From: Cokeromyces recurvatus
Lineage: Eukaryota > Mucoromycota > Mucoromycetes > Mucorales > Mucoraceae
Assembly: GCF_025118155.1 (NCBI RefSeq)
Contig: NW_026251392.1
Coordinates: 372,001-436,000, forward strand
Direction of reading: 5' to 3'
DNA: 64,000 nt
This document shows positions 1-12,132 of this stretch, in pieces; position 1 is the stretch's first letter, and every line of letters begins with the position of its first letter. Both the position numbers and the translations under genes were made by a program. Below the pieces are notes generated by a model that was given only the letters and a program-made list of their open reading frames with translations, searched no databases and was not told the origin of the DNA.

Positions 1-868
1 TTTAAAATGTTTTATTAGAGAGAGAATGGATGTAGATTTAAATTTGATTTCTCTAAAGTCTATTGGAACTCAAGATTACATACTGAACATGAACGTTTAA
101 TTGAATTATTTCAACCTAAAGAATATATTTGTGACGTATTTGCTGGTGTAGGTCCATTTGCTTTACCTGCCGCTAAAAAGGGATCTATCGTTTATGCAAA
201 TGATCTTAATCCAAATTCATATGAATGGATGAAGACGAACATTAAAGCTAATAAGATTACTTCAGGAATTTACCCCTATAATTTAGATGGTAGAGCCTTT
301 ATTCGACAAGCAGTAAAAGACTTGCAAGCATTAGATACATCAAAATGGAAGACATTTGATCACTTTGTTATGAATCTTCCTGCTACAGCAATTGAATTCT
401 TGGACACTTTTCGAGGATTATATCATGATAAAAAGGAATTGTTTGATAATACAGAAAATGCAAAATTACCTATGATTCATTGTCATTGTTTTACAAGAAG
501 TTCTAATGCTACAGAAGACATTTTAGAAGTGAGTGTATATAAAAGTATAAGAAGAAGAATAACCGTATTTTAATTTTTATTAGAGAGTGAGTCAAGCAAT
601 GAAAGGAAGTCGACCTGATCCATTAAAGACTACACTTCATTGGGTTAGAAATGTAGCACCAAAGAAAGATATGTATTGTATTTCATTTCCCTTAAGTTCA
701 GAGATAGCATTTGCATCCCCAACAACTATAAACAAGTAAGTTTTTTTTTTGTTTATGTAAATCTTATAGAGTGATGATTAATGACAATAGTTCATTTTTT
801 TAAGCGATAAACGTGAATTAGAAGAAGATCAAGAACAAGATAAAATAATAAAAAGAAACAAAATGTAG
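1..868 (+). CDS. TRM5: tRNA (guanine37-N1)-methyltransferase, 3' part
   Basis: Partial at the left edge. Exons read as about 19-528, 584-735 and 805-868 with GT-AG introns between. The first exon carries the SAM-binding core of the Trm5/TYW2 class: DVFAGVGPFALPAAKKG, then ANDLNPNSYEW and a VMNLPA segment matching the NLPA-type catalytic motif. Trm5 methylates N1 of G37 next to the anticodon and prevents +1 frameshifting; the fungal enzyme serves the nucleus, cytosol and mitochondria. The last exon encodes a short charged lysine-rich tail. The stop lies only 9 bp from the stop of the convergent methyltransferase gene, so the two 3' UTRs must overlap. Confidence 0.88.
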
Positions 869-877
869 AATACAAGT

Positions 878-1803
878 TTATTTTTTCTTCCAAATAGCAA
901 TCTTTTCTTTACCAAGTCTTTCAGGATGACCAACAGCATCCTTTATATAAAGCAGATCAAAATTAGCAGATAATAAATCTTTATAACTATACACGTTGCC
1001 ATTAGTTTATCTCGTTTTTTTTTCCTGAATTAAACTTACATTTCTTCATCTAAAGCAAAAGGAGGTCCACCTTCACGTCCATCAATAGGGAACATTAATG
1101 TAATCAGGATACCTTCTTTAGCAATAATATCATTGTATTTTTTAGCCCATTTAGGTCGCATATAAGGCTCCATAGCACATAGAAATCTAAGATAAAGAAC
1201 ATGTTCAATTCTATATACTATATTACGTATGAACTTTATTTACGTGTAATCATAGGCAATATTATATCCTCCTTTAGGTGCTTCAAATTCATAAAAATTA
1301 GCACAAATAAAATCATAATTATTTTCCTTTGCATTTGGATGATTCTATTCAAGTAGAAGATATAAGTTACACATACTTGTGTGTATGTTTGTATGTATGT
1401 ACCTCGTATAATTTATCAACACAAGTCTGACTTATATCCATGCCAGTCATATGCCTATCCTTTGTAGCTAAAAATACAACATCATAACCTAATATAAAAA
1501 TGTGAATTTATATTTTCTTTCTTTGAAAAAAAAAAAAAAGAAAAGACTTTATATAATTTACCTGACCCACAGCCTGGAACTAATCCCTTTCCTGACTCTG
1601 GAATAAGTGATTTTGTTTCTTCATTTTCAAATAAAGAAACAAGAGCAGGACTTGGTTTCCCCACATCCCATAGTGTATCTCCTGTTTGCCATTTATTATC
1701 CCAATCTATGGTGTACATAAGTTATTTAGAATCCATGTTCTATTGCTGTCTTTTTTTTTTTTATCTTCTTACCTATGCCTTGTTTAAAATTATCTCCTGT
1801 CAT
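878..1803 (-). CDS. TPMT-family thiol/halide methyltransferase
   Basis: Six exons on the minus strand, about 205 residues. The start ATG is at 1803-1801. The first intron ends just before the codons for DWDNKW, giving an N-terminus MTGDNFKQGI. Motifs are those of the TPMT/HOL class of SAM-dependent methyltransferases: WDVGKPSPAL, the nucleotide-binding LVPGCGSGYDV, then DYTFLCAMEP, RPKWAKK, ITLMFPI and GGPPF. Plant and fungal relatives methylate halides, bisulfide or thiols, so detoxification of reduced sulfur is the likely role (inference). It ends in IWKKK and is convergent with TRM5. A spacer of about 260 bp separates it from the divergently transcribed reductase gene and may be a shared promoter. 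Confidence 0.85.
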
Positions 1804-2066
1804 ATCTCAATACTTTAGGAAAAAAAAAGTAAAGAAAAAGAAATGAATTAATAATCATCATTTTTATATGACGACAATTTTTTTTTCTTTTTCTTTTTTT
1901 TTTTACACTCAAATTAATTATGCATGAAGAGGACAGGAACAGTAACGGTTGTTACAGCAACAGTTCTAATTGAGAATAATTTATCACATCTTGAAACAAA
2001 GTCCGCCGTCAGCCCTTTTCTTCTTAATCTAATTATTTTAGCCTTTTTTATACATCTATACCGAAA

Positions 2067-2886
2067 ATGAGCTTTATAGGAAAGACCGCCGTTATTACAG
2101 GGGCTACAAGAGGCATTGGTCTTAGTATAGCTAAATCATTTGCTGATCAAGGAGCACATACTATTCTTATTGGTCATGATGTTGACCGTGTGAATTCTAT
2201 TCAAACAGAATTCCGAAACAAGTATACACATCAATCTCATCAAGGCATGGCATTAGACATTTCAAATAAAGAACAAGTGAATACTTTATTAAAGGTAAGT
2301 TTATACAAAAAAAAAAAAAAAAAAAAAGAATAATGTATACATGTATTTATGCTTTATAAAGGATCTACTAAAAGCACACAACAGAATTGATTATTTAATT
2401 AACGCCGCAGGAATATCAAGAGATGGTTTACTTGTTCAACTAAAAGAAGACGATTTATTAGAAACAATCAATACGAATCTATTAGGAACAATAAGAGTTA
2501 CTAAACAAGTTGTAAAATCTATGTTAAAAAATAAAAAATCTGGCAATGGTGGTTGTATTATCAATATTAGTAGTAGTGTTGGTCTTCATGGCAATGTAGG
2601 ACAAACAGTCTATAGTGCCTCTAAGGCAGGTCTTATTGGATTCACAAAATCACTTGCAAAAGAATTAGGCCCTTCCCAAATTAGAGTCAATGCGATTGCA
2701 CCAGGATTTATAGAGACAGATATGACACGTCATATACCAGATATTAAAAAACAAAAGATAATGGAAATGATTTCATTAGGTAGATTTGGTTCAGTAGAAG
2801 ACATTTCTTTAGCTGCAATATTTATTGCTCAATCTAAGTACATGCATGGACAAGTCTTAACCATTGATGGAGGTTTAAACATTTGA
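2067..2886 (+). CDS. 3-oxoacyl-[ACP] reductase-like SDR (FabG/OAR1 type)
   Basis: Two exons, 2067-2294 and 2362-2886, in frame and encoding 250 residues, the usual size for FabG. The classical short-chain dehydrogenase signature is complete: TGATRGIG for NAD(P) binding near residue 12, NAAG, the catalytic serine in ISSSVG, the YSASK active site, and the GFIETDM loop. The last residues DGGLNI match the FabG end. In fungi this protein (Oar1, CBR4-like) reduces 3-ketoacyl-ACP in the mitochondrial fatty acid pathway that feeds lipoic acid synthesis. No clear targeting peptide is visible, so localisation is open. The intron contains an A19 run and an in-frame stop. Confidence 0.88.
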
Positions 2887-3102
2887 AAAAAAAAAAAAAA
2901 AATTGTTGTCGGTGAAATTAATTTGAATACAATAAATTAAATAATTATAGTAATACCTCATGATGCAAACAGGGTTTTATTTTAATTTTTTCTATTTTAT
3001 CTCTTTTTTTTTTTTTTTGTGAATTGTTACACTTACCTGCATTAAATCGCCTTTTATTATTATTATTATTATTATTTTTTTATATTTTTATAATCCATCA
3101 AA

Positions 3103-6100
3103 GTGGCTCAAAATAACACCAACACGAATTATAAACAAGGTGAAGAGAATACAAGTAATCCTTTTAAGGATTCAACTTCTCAATCACCTTGGCAAGACCA
3201 AGATATGAATAATCCTTTTAATACTCTTTCTTCAAGTCATTCACCATTTAATCCGTTTACAGAAGAACAACATATTTTACCAGAAACTCAACCATACTCT
3301 TCTTCTTCTCCTACTAATAATCTAATTCCATCTACGACTACCGACCTTATTGACCTCCAACAAGGTCCTTCTCAATTACCATCAGATTCTTTTAATGATC
3401 CTTCAACGATCTCTATTGCTCATTTAGCTGGTGACAGAAGAACTAAACCAACAGGTAAGACAAAGAATATCTTAAAATAGATATGTATATGCATACATAT
3501 TTACTTTTTTTTTCTTTTTTTTTTCTTTATTCATTATATAATTAGATATATTTGAAGATCCAAAATTAGATGATGAAGTTTTTGAAGATCATGCGGAAAA
3601 TAGCTATATATTTAAATCAACTATCAATAATAATACTAATAAAAAACACAATGCTGCACCTGCGAATTATAGTATGGTTTTAGCTTCAACAGCAGCAGAT
3701 GAACCAGAAGGATTAGAATCAAGATCACCTTATGCACGTGCCAATCTGCAACTACCCAAGAAACGTAGACGCACTTGGCGACAAACGATAGCCAGCTTAT
3801 TGAATCGTAAGCAACCCATCTCAGGCATCCCTGGTGAAAATGGTGCTCGTATCATTCATATCAACAATGATCCACTGAATGATGAACAAGACTTCTTACA
3901 TAATCGTGTCACCACCGGCAAATATACTTTTTTCACTTTTTTACCAAAATTTTTATATGAAGAATTTTCAAAATATGCAAATCTTTTTTTCTTATTTATT
4001 TCGTGTATTCAGGTAAAAAAAAAAAAAAAAAAAATAGATAGTAAATCAACATAGAGAGGGAGTGGGATTATTATTATTATTATTATTAATATTATTATTT
4101 TTCTTTTTGTATTAGCAAATTCCTGATGTTTCTCCAGTATCAAAATGGACTACACTTGTACCATTAGTGATTGTATTAATTATTACAGCCGTAAAAGAAA
4201 TAATTGAAGACTGGGTAAATAGAAAGAGAAAGTAGAGAGAGTGTGTGAGTGAGTGAGTGAGTGAGTGAGTCAGTGAGTGAGTGAGTCAGTGAGTGAGTGA
4301 GTGAGTGAGTGAGAGTGAGTGAGAAAAGGATAAAGTATATAAGCTAACCAATCATATAAAATGTAGTGTATTCATCGTTCAGACGCAGAGGTTAACTCTA
4401 AAAAATGTAAAGTACTACGAGATACTCAATTTATAGAAACAAAATGGGAAAATGTCAAAGTTGGCGATGTGTTACGTATTGAAAGTGGAGAGAATTTTCC
4501 TGCCGATTTAATTTTAATTAGTAGTTCTGAACCTGAAGGTCTTTGCTATATTGAAACCAGTAATCTAGATGGTGAAGTGAACCTAAAAATTAAACAAGCT
4601 TTATCTCAGACAGCCACTATTTTGAATCCAACTGACATGAGTCGATTACAAGGTGTCATTCGTTCTGAACAACCTAATAATCGTTTGTATAACTATGATG
4701 GTACTTTGGCTTTAACTTCCTTTGGTAGTCATCATCATCGTGACTTACCCTTGACCCCTACTCAGCTTTTATTAAGAGGTGCTCAATTAAGAAATACGTC
4801 TTGGATCTATGGGGTCGTTATCTTTACAGGCCATGAGACTAAACTGATGCTGAATTCAAGTAAAAAGCCCTCCAAGATTTCTAACGTCTCCTTTATTACT
4901 AATCGTAATATTATGTATCTCTTTTGGATCTTGATCGCCATGAGTTTTGCGGGGGCAATAGGGGGTGTTCTGTTCAGTAAATATCGTGGTCAACAAGCGA
5001 CTTATTTACCAATGAATTCAGGTTGGGGATATGGTAGAGAATTTGGTTATGATATCTTGACCTTTTTGATTTTATTCAGCGCCTTTATTCCTATCAGTCT
5101 AATGGTCACAATGGAAGTCGTTAAATTTGTTTTAGCTTATTTAGTTGAAAATGATTTGGATCTCTATTATGAAAAGACCAATACGGCCGCTACAGCACGT
5201 AATAGTAGTTTGATTGAAGAGTTGGGACAAGTGAAGTTTATCTTTTCAGATAAAACAGGCACATTAACCTGTAATGAAATGCAGTTTCGACAAGTCTCGA
5301 TTGGTGGATTATTTTATGCTGATCAAGTAGATGCGGATAAGAGAGCACACGAAGGATCTGATGATCCTACTTTACAATATACATTTGATCAATTACAAAC
5401 CCATTTAAATACGCATTCTACTGCTAATGTCATTAATGAATTTTTAACCCTTTTAGCTGTCTGTCATACAGTCATTCCAGAACGGCAAGAGGGTTCAGAT
5501 GAAGTCGTCTATCAAGCATCATCCCCCGATGAGGGAGCCCTTGTTCGAGGTGCGGCATCACTAGGCTATCGTTTCCATACACGTCGTCCACATTCAATTA
5601 CCTGTACGATTCGAGGTCAAGAACAAGAATTCCAAGTTCTCAACATCTGTGAATTCAACTCGTCTCGAAAGCGTATGTCAGCTATCGTACGTGGTCCTGA
5701 TAATCGTATTAAACTCTATTGTAAAGGTGCGGATACCGTCATCCTTGAACGTCTTGCAGCTGAAAATCCATTTGTGGAACCTACTTTGATTCAATTAGAA
5801 GAATGTGCATCAGAGGGTCTCCGTACACTTTGTATTGCTATGCGTGAGATATCAGAAGAAGAATATGCACGATGGTCGCAGATCCAAGATGCAGCAGCGA
5901 CTACTTTAGTAAACCGACAAGAGGAATTAGATAAAGCAGCAGAGATGATTGAAAAAGATTTATTTCTATTAGGTGCCACTGCTATTGAAGATCGTCTTCA
6001 AGATGGGGTTCCAGATACCATTCATACGCTTCAAGAAGCAGGTATCAATATCTGGGTTTTAACGGGGGATCGACAAGAGACAGCCATCAATATTGGATAT

Positions 6101-7904
6101 AGTTGTAAATTATTAAATGAAGATATGAGTTTAATTATTTGTAACGAAGATAATCATTGGGAGACAAAGAGCTTTTTAGAAAAGAAGTTACGAGATATTA
6201 ATGAAGTGATGACACGAGGAGAAGATATGGAGGTAAAAATATATATATATATATAAATATACATATATATATATATGTATATTTATATACATTTATATCT
6301 ATTTGTATGTTAATTTAAATATATATATATATATATATGTGCGTGTGTGCGTGTATGTATAGCCATTAGCATTTATTATCGATGGTAAAGCATTAACTTA
6401 TGCACTTGAAAAGGACATTGAAAAAGTCTTTTTTGATCTTGCCGTGCTTTGTAAAGCAGTTATCTGTTGTCGTGTTTCACCACTTCAAAAAGCGCTTGTT
6501 GTAAAATGTGTTAAAAAATATGATACATCTATTCTTTTAGCCATTGGTGATGGAGCTAATGATGTATCTATGATTCAAGCAGCCCATGTTGGTATTGGTA
6601 TTAGTGGTGTAGAAGGTCTTCAAGCAGCTCGAAGTGCAGATTTCTCAATCTCTCAATTCCGATTTCTAAAAAAATTATTATTAGTTCATGGTGCTTGGGC
6701 TTATCAACGATTAAGTAAAATGATTTTTTATTACTTTTATAAGAATATTGCACTTTATTTAACACAATTCTGGGTAAAATATCAGAGAAAATATACATAC
6801 ATATACATATATATACATATATATAACGAATGTTTCTTTGTATAGTATGCTTTTTATAATGGTTTTTCTGGATCTACACTTTATGAATCATGGACAATGT
6901 CATTCTTCAACGTTATTTTCACATTTTTACCGCCCCTTGTGATTGGTATCTTTGACAAGGTTGTCACTGCACGTATGCTTTATCAATACCCTCAAATGTA
7001 TTCACTTGGTCAAAAGAATGTCTTTTTTAATCAAAAAAAATTCTGGGGTTGGATCGGAAATGCTACATTTCACTCTATAGTAACTATATATTTATGCGGG
7101 ATAGATGAGTCAAAAGAATTGGGGGAGGGTAAACTAACTTTATTGTTTAGCTTTTGTTCTTTTTAGGTGTAGCGGCATTTAGAAGTGAAGGGGTATTTAA
7201 GAATGGATTAACAGGTGGACAATGGTGGGCAGGTACAACTGTCTTTACAGCAGTCTTGGGATGTATTTTATGGAAAGGAGTATTAATTATAGAGTAAGTA
7301 AAGTAATGAGACCGATACTCCCCGTATTCCGCTAATGCTTATTGGTTTATTTTTCTGTAAAAAAAAAAAAAAAAAAAAAAAAAAGTTATTGGACAAACTA
7401 TACATTCATTTCAATGATAGGATCCATGGCAATTTGGTTCCTTTATTTGATTATTGTTGCATATATTCTACCCGCTATATCTGTGAACGCCTTGCCCGAA
7501 TATTTTGGTATTATACCTATGTTATGGGGGAATGTTAACTTTTGGTTGTTCTTGATCATCATTCCTTTCATTTGTAATTTACGTGACTTTATTTGGAAAT
7601 AGTAAGTAATAGGATGATGATGAGTGTAACGAAATGTATGTTTATATGAAATTCATGATCTATTTTTAGTGGTCAACGTGTGTTCTGGCCAATGCCATAC
7701 CATTACATTCAAGAGATTCAATTTTATAATATACCAGATTACAGACCAAGAATGGATCGATTTAGACAAGCAGTGAACAAAGTACGTCGTATTCAAAGAT
7801 TAAAACGTAATCGTGGTTATGCCTTCTCACAAAATGAATCTGATCAAACGAAAATTATTCGTGCTTATGACACAACTATTCAAAAGCCATCGGGCTTAAA
7901 TTGA
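3103..7904 (+). CDS. P4-type ATPase, phospholipid flippase (Drs2-like)
   Basis: Nine exons: 3103-3454, 3546-4012, 4116-4214, 4367-6232, 6363-6773, 6846-7128, 7167-7293, 7386-7601 and 7670-7904. They join in frame to about 1351 residues, close to yeast Drs2. N-terminal NPF repeats suggest clathrin/EH-domain contacts. The P-type core is complete: the phosphorylated aspartate in [10 protein letters not shown], the PISL segment of flippases, SSPDEGALV, and [11 protein letters not shown]. About ten membrane segments follow the family pattern. Drs2 flips aminophospholipids to the cytosolic leaflet of the trans-Golgi. No ATG opens the first exon: the frame begins at a GTG (3103), see findings. The intron at 4215-4366 holds a GTGA microsatellite; the intron ending at 7385 has a poly-A tract just before its AG. 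Confidence 0.92.
4245..4322 (+). repeat. GTGA microsatellite inside a flippase intron
   Basis: A run of GTGA tetranucleotides, with occasional GTCA variants, fills most of the third intron of the flippase gene. Each unit resembles a GTGAGT 5' splice site, so the tract offers many decoy donors downstream of the true donor at 4215. Confidence 0.85.
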
Positions 7905-8148
7905 AGCTGTAATTTAATTATTAGAATAAACTTATTGTATTTCGTTACACCCCTGAACTGTTTATAACAGTTTGTTTGTAATCCTAATTTGGAAATGAGG
8001 TGATTTATTTATTTTAGTAATAATGCCATTGTCTTTTCTTTTTTTTTTTTTTTTTTTTTTAATATAAAAATTAAAGTTTTCATTGTACTGGGTTTTTTTT
8101 TCTTTTTTTTTTTTTTTTCCTTTAAAAAATAAATACTTACAATAAAGA

Positions 8149-8928
8149 ATGCAACATATTGAATCTGCTCAATTATACTCTGATAGTCAATATCGTTTTG
8201 ACTATGTAGCTAAATTTATGGATTTTGGTAAGTTGGGTTTATTCTTTTATATATTTATATAAAGAGGGGGCTTGTTATTAATAATAAAATTATTAGGTGA
8301 AGAGGATATTAAAGCTATTGAAGCAGTGGCTGATAAAGTACGTCCTTTGGTGCCTGTTGTGGTGGATGCTGTTTATGCTAAACTCTTTCAATTCGACGTA
8401 ACTAAAAAACATTTTGTACCCAAGAATGAAGGCTTTGAAGGTGTGGCACCTACCTCACTTGAAGATTTAACCTTGGATCACCCACAGATTAAGTTCCGTA
8501 AGGATTTCCTTAGCAAATATCTTTACAAGATTCTTTCAGGTCCTTATGATGAACGTTTCTTACGTTATTTGGATTGGGTTGCAAAGATTCATACGGATAC
8601 GCCTGAAAAGAAATCCAAGATTAACGTGGATTATATTCATATTAATGCCTTGATGGGGTTTGTGGAGTCCACTTTAGTAGGTGGCTTATTATCTCTTCAA
8701 TTAGATCGTGAGACAGAATCAAAGGCGTTATTGGCTTTTAATAAATTACTTTGGATTCAAAATGATTATTTCGCTAAATACTACTGTAATCCTGCTACTG
8801 TTCATGATGCTAACGTGTTGGTCAAGAAGAGTGAAGGTTGTTTAACTAATCCTGCTTCCATTGTTCCTCTTGCTGTTGGTGTCCTTGCTGGTGCTTTAGG
8901 TGTTTATTATTATTTCCGTCGTATTTAA
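8149..8928 (+). CDS. Protoglobin-domain protein with C-terminal membrane anchor
   Basis: Two exons, 8149-8227 and 8297-8928, encoding 236 residues. The middle of the protein reads like the globin-coupled-sensor/protoglobin fold: FRKDFLSKYL, YLDWVAKIHT with a candidate proximal histidine, and DYIHINALMGFVE. These motifs match fungal single-domain protoglobins I know of. The last 25 or so residues form one hydrophobic segment followed by FRRI, a tail-anchor arrangement that would leave the globin domain facing the cytosol. The ligand is presumably haem, with a role in gas sensing or redox; that is inference. The start is the first ATG after a T-rich leader. Confidence 0.72.
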
Positions 8929-9475
8929 TTGTTCTTTAAATAATATAAAACTATCATTATTTATTTATTTATTTATATGTATAAATGTCGTGTTTCAGAC
9001 AGGGGCTGCATTGATCTTTTTGTTTAGATAAGAATAGTAGTAGTATTATTATTATGTCTTTTATCAATGACTAATTTTAGTACCATGAATTTCAATAGTT
9101 ATAATCATTATCTACTACTACTACTCACTACCTACATATTTATTATTATTATTAATATTATTATTCTAAATGGGTACTGATATAATAATACATCTATTGA
9201 TATATTTTTATATATTTTTATATATCTATTTTTGACCAATGATATCTAGATGAAGAATAGTAAACCTAGAACAATTACTTTAAATTCAGACGATGTTCGA
9301 CGAATGAAAATTAACTTTCAGATGTTTAGCTTACCTTTTTTAGATAAACAAAGAAGAAGTGAGACTAGTTTTTAAACAAAGTAAACATAATTTTCAGACG
9401 CTTACCTGTAAAGCATCCAAACAACAAAAGTTGAGTGAATGTGGTCATCTAAATACACTAGGTAAGCTTTGTTTA
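8929..9475. other. Intergenic, downstream flank of Fanzor copy 1
   Basis: No convincing gene. The first part is TTA/ATT-rich simple sequence. From about 9240 to 9475 the composition is more complex and a TTCAGACG/TTCAGATG word recurs three times (near 9277, 9317 and 9393). As this lies 3' of the minus-strand Fanzor stop, it is where a guide RNA scaffold would be expected by analogy with TnpB elements; no clear fold was found by eye. Confidence 0.4.
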
Positions 9476-11060
9476 TTACAGCGATGACTGTGGCGGTGTG
9501 GTGGTGGTAGTGGTGCGTTGAAAAGGTGTTGGTCTTTCTCGTCCCTGCCAAATGCTGATAGAGATTGTCAGCATGTTTCGGGAAGCATTAATGTCTCTTT
9601 GCCAAAGAGTATGACAAGAAGAACAGGCAAGTATACTCAATCTAGTAACAGGCGAGGTTGGCATCAAGGTTGGAGTTTGGCATTTACTGCATACTTTGGA
9701 TGTTCGGAACTCGTCAATTATGATTGTGATAAGTTGTCCAGCCGCTTCTCGCCTTTTCAGCGCGCGCCATAAAATGCCCGTCACCCCACATCTGAGCGTC
9801 CTGATCTTATTGGTGTCCTTATTAAATATTTCACTTCCAAATACTATCAGAGGAACCTTCGTCTTGTCTTCTTTGTATTTGATGGGCCTCCATTTGTTCG
9901 GTTTTTCTCTAAAGAAAAAAAAATTGAATTAATAACTGTTTGAATATATTCAAGTAGAAAATATTTATACTTGATAGCATCGTTCTTATTTGGTCTCTTC
10001 TTTCGCTTCTTCTTTTTCCGCCTCTTCTTGTTTCTCCTACTTCGATTATATTTGGTGTCGCCGTTTATAAGCATATTGACCATAGTTTCTTGCGCTTTTT
10101 GCCTTTCTTGATAAAGTTGGAAGCGTTTTTTTTTTTTGCAGTACTGGAATTGTAAAAGTTGAATAAAGTATTTATGTTGTCAAACAGATATTGAACATAG
10201 TCTAAAAAACGCTCCAGGTTTGATGTCTTGGTTGTGGGAACTCTTGATTCAGTATCCTCTATTCCGTTTTGACTTTTCAAAAATTGCTGCTGGGCAGAAA
10301 AAAAAAGTCGAACTAGTAAGATGATAATACTCTTTAGTACTGCAGCGGATTATTGGGTGCCTAGACTCGTTTAAACCACTCACAGCAGTGAATACAGACT
10401 TTCTCCCAGGGTCAACAAAAATTGGATGATAATCCTTTGTTACTTCTGGTAAAGTGAAGTCACGAAGAGTCAACTCAAAGCGTTGCAAATAAGGACCGTA
10501 ACTGGCTTGACATCTTTTGTGAAACAAAAAATCCACAACAAACCCATCAGTCCGTATCAAATTTCCAAAAAGGATCTGGTAGTTTCCATCTGGTGTTAAT
10601 TCAGCAATGCTACAAATATAAAAGTAAGAAATACATAAGCCTGATTTGATACAATCTCTATCTATACTCACCCTTTGTATCGCAGTTTCCCAAAATTGAA
10701 AACATCATAAAACAATCTTACTGTCTTCAGGTGTTATATTGTATGGGCATAAGGGAGATCTTGCTGTAGAATAATTATCACCACAGCATTTCTTACAATG
10801 AAGATTAGTCACATTATCATTTGTGGTCTTTTGTCGTTTTGCTGTTTGTTTAGCTTGCTTCAAACTTTCGCTTTGCTTTCTTTTCTTGTTTGAAGTTCCA
10901 ACTATACGTGATCATTGTTATATATAAATAGTATAATATTAAATTGCCGTACCATCATCAACGGCTACTTCTTTGTAAAACTTGCACCTGTAGTAGTTTT
11001 TATTGAAATGTCCTACTTCTTCACAGTCAGTACACTTCGCGTTTGCTGTAATATCAGTTA
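9476..11060 (-). pseudogene. Fanzor (eukaryotic TnpB-like RNA-guided nuclease), copy 1, frame-broken
   Basis: Minus strand, read from about 11060 down to the stop at 9476. The N-terminal part has a CTDCEEVGHF zinc-knuckle-like motif, a basic stretch, and a CKKCCGD...C cluster. After an intron ending near 10614 comes the RuvC-I motif FVDPGRK (Asp codon 10413-10411), CSTKEYY, PTTKTS, a lysine-rich segment, LIVFGSE, DEFRTSK (Asp at 9715-9713), zinc-ribbon cysteines CSKC...CSSC, and RuvC-III RDINASRN (Asp at 9595-9593). This order is that of TnpB/Fanzor nucleases. The frame is broken at a T9 run (minus strand, 10309-10317) and an A12 run (10126-10137), and again near 10720. It could be dead, or partly an assembly artefact. 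Function is known for the family only. Confidence 0.82.
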
Positions 11061-12132
11061 GTAAAAACTTTATATATATACATTTTTTATTAAGTTCTGG
11101 CCTTCATTAAATACCAGTCGATTATTGTGTTTCTTTTTTTATTTTAATAATGCCAGACCGATATTCATTAGACATATTCAATAGAGTAATAAAGTGAAAG
11201 AAAAACAATTTACCTAAGATTTTTTTTTAAAAAAAAGGTGATTATACGGATAACATTTATTTTATTACTGGTGGTGGGTGTGGTGTGGTATCCTGCCGAG
11301 CGGAGGTTGTCATTTTTTCTTTCGACCTTCACTTATGGTTCAAACACTTGAGGCTATCACCAGTTGTGTTGTAAGCAAAATGTTTATAAAGGATTATTTG
11401 GCTTATGATTATAAAATTAGGCACACCCACTTGCCCTCCAAGCTAAGCCTTCAAGCTTTCTTCAAATAAATTCAGTCTCAGAGATCCACCTGCATCCACT
11501 GTCTCTCGGCGTACAGGACCAGAAATTATTATTTGGCAATTATCAATTAGAATATACTACATTATTGAATGTTAGTAGGTGAAAAAGGTCTAAACATATA
11601 TCTCTATTCGTCTGAAAACTAATTATCTTTCGTCTAATTTCCATTGTAGAAATACTATATTAACATGACAGTCACAAGGAAAGAAATTGCAGCCCTGAAA
11701 GGATTGTTGTTGTTGTTGAAAGAGTTCCCTAATAAAATAAATTAGGCAAAGAAGAAAGCACTGTTTATGAAAGAGGAAGAAGCTTCTAATAATACTAAAT
11801 GAGATAATTCCACAATTTTTTTTTTTGCCTTCATGTATTATTAACATTACTATTATTTTGCATAAATGAAAGACTAATAATTGGGGAAAATAGAAAAAAA
11901 GTCACTTGTCATTGGCTGCCCTCGTGCAAAGCTGTTCATTATTGGCCCTCCTCCTCCTACTACTACAATGAACAGCAGCATTATACCAAAGTTGAAAAAT
12001 AATAGCATACAATATCCTTGCTACATTAACTTTAATATATATTTATATTTTTTTTTTTAAAAAAAAAATTAAAAAATAAAAATAAATAAAAAGAAATAGA
12101 TATATTATAATCTAGAATATTTGTCTTTACAA
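11061..12132. other. Intergenic, upstream of Fanzor copy 1
   Basis: Possible first-exon ATG codons for the minus-strand Fanzor occur at 11175-11173, but the frame stops after about 17 codons. The stretch 11270-11480 is richer in GC than its surroundings and may belong to the same mobile element. The remainder is AT-rich with no gene seen until CMC4. Confidence 0.4.

Noticed and set aside
11278..11469. 63-codon open frame on the plus strand in a GC-richer patch
   Set aside because: No family motif or splice context; the patch may be part of the Fanzor-bearing element.
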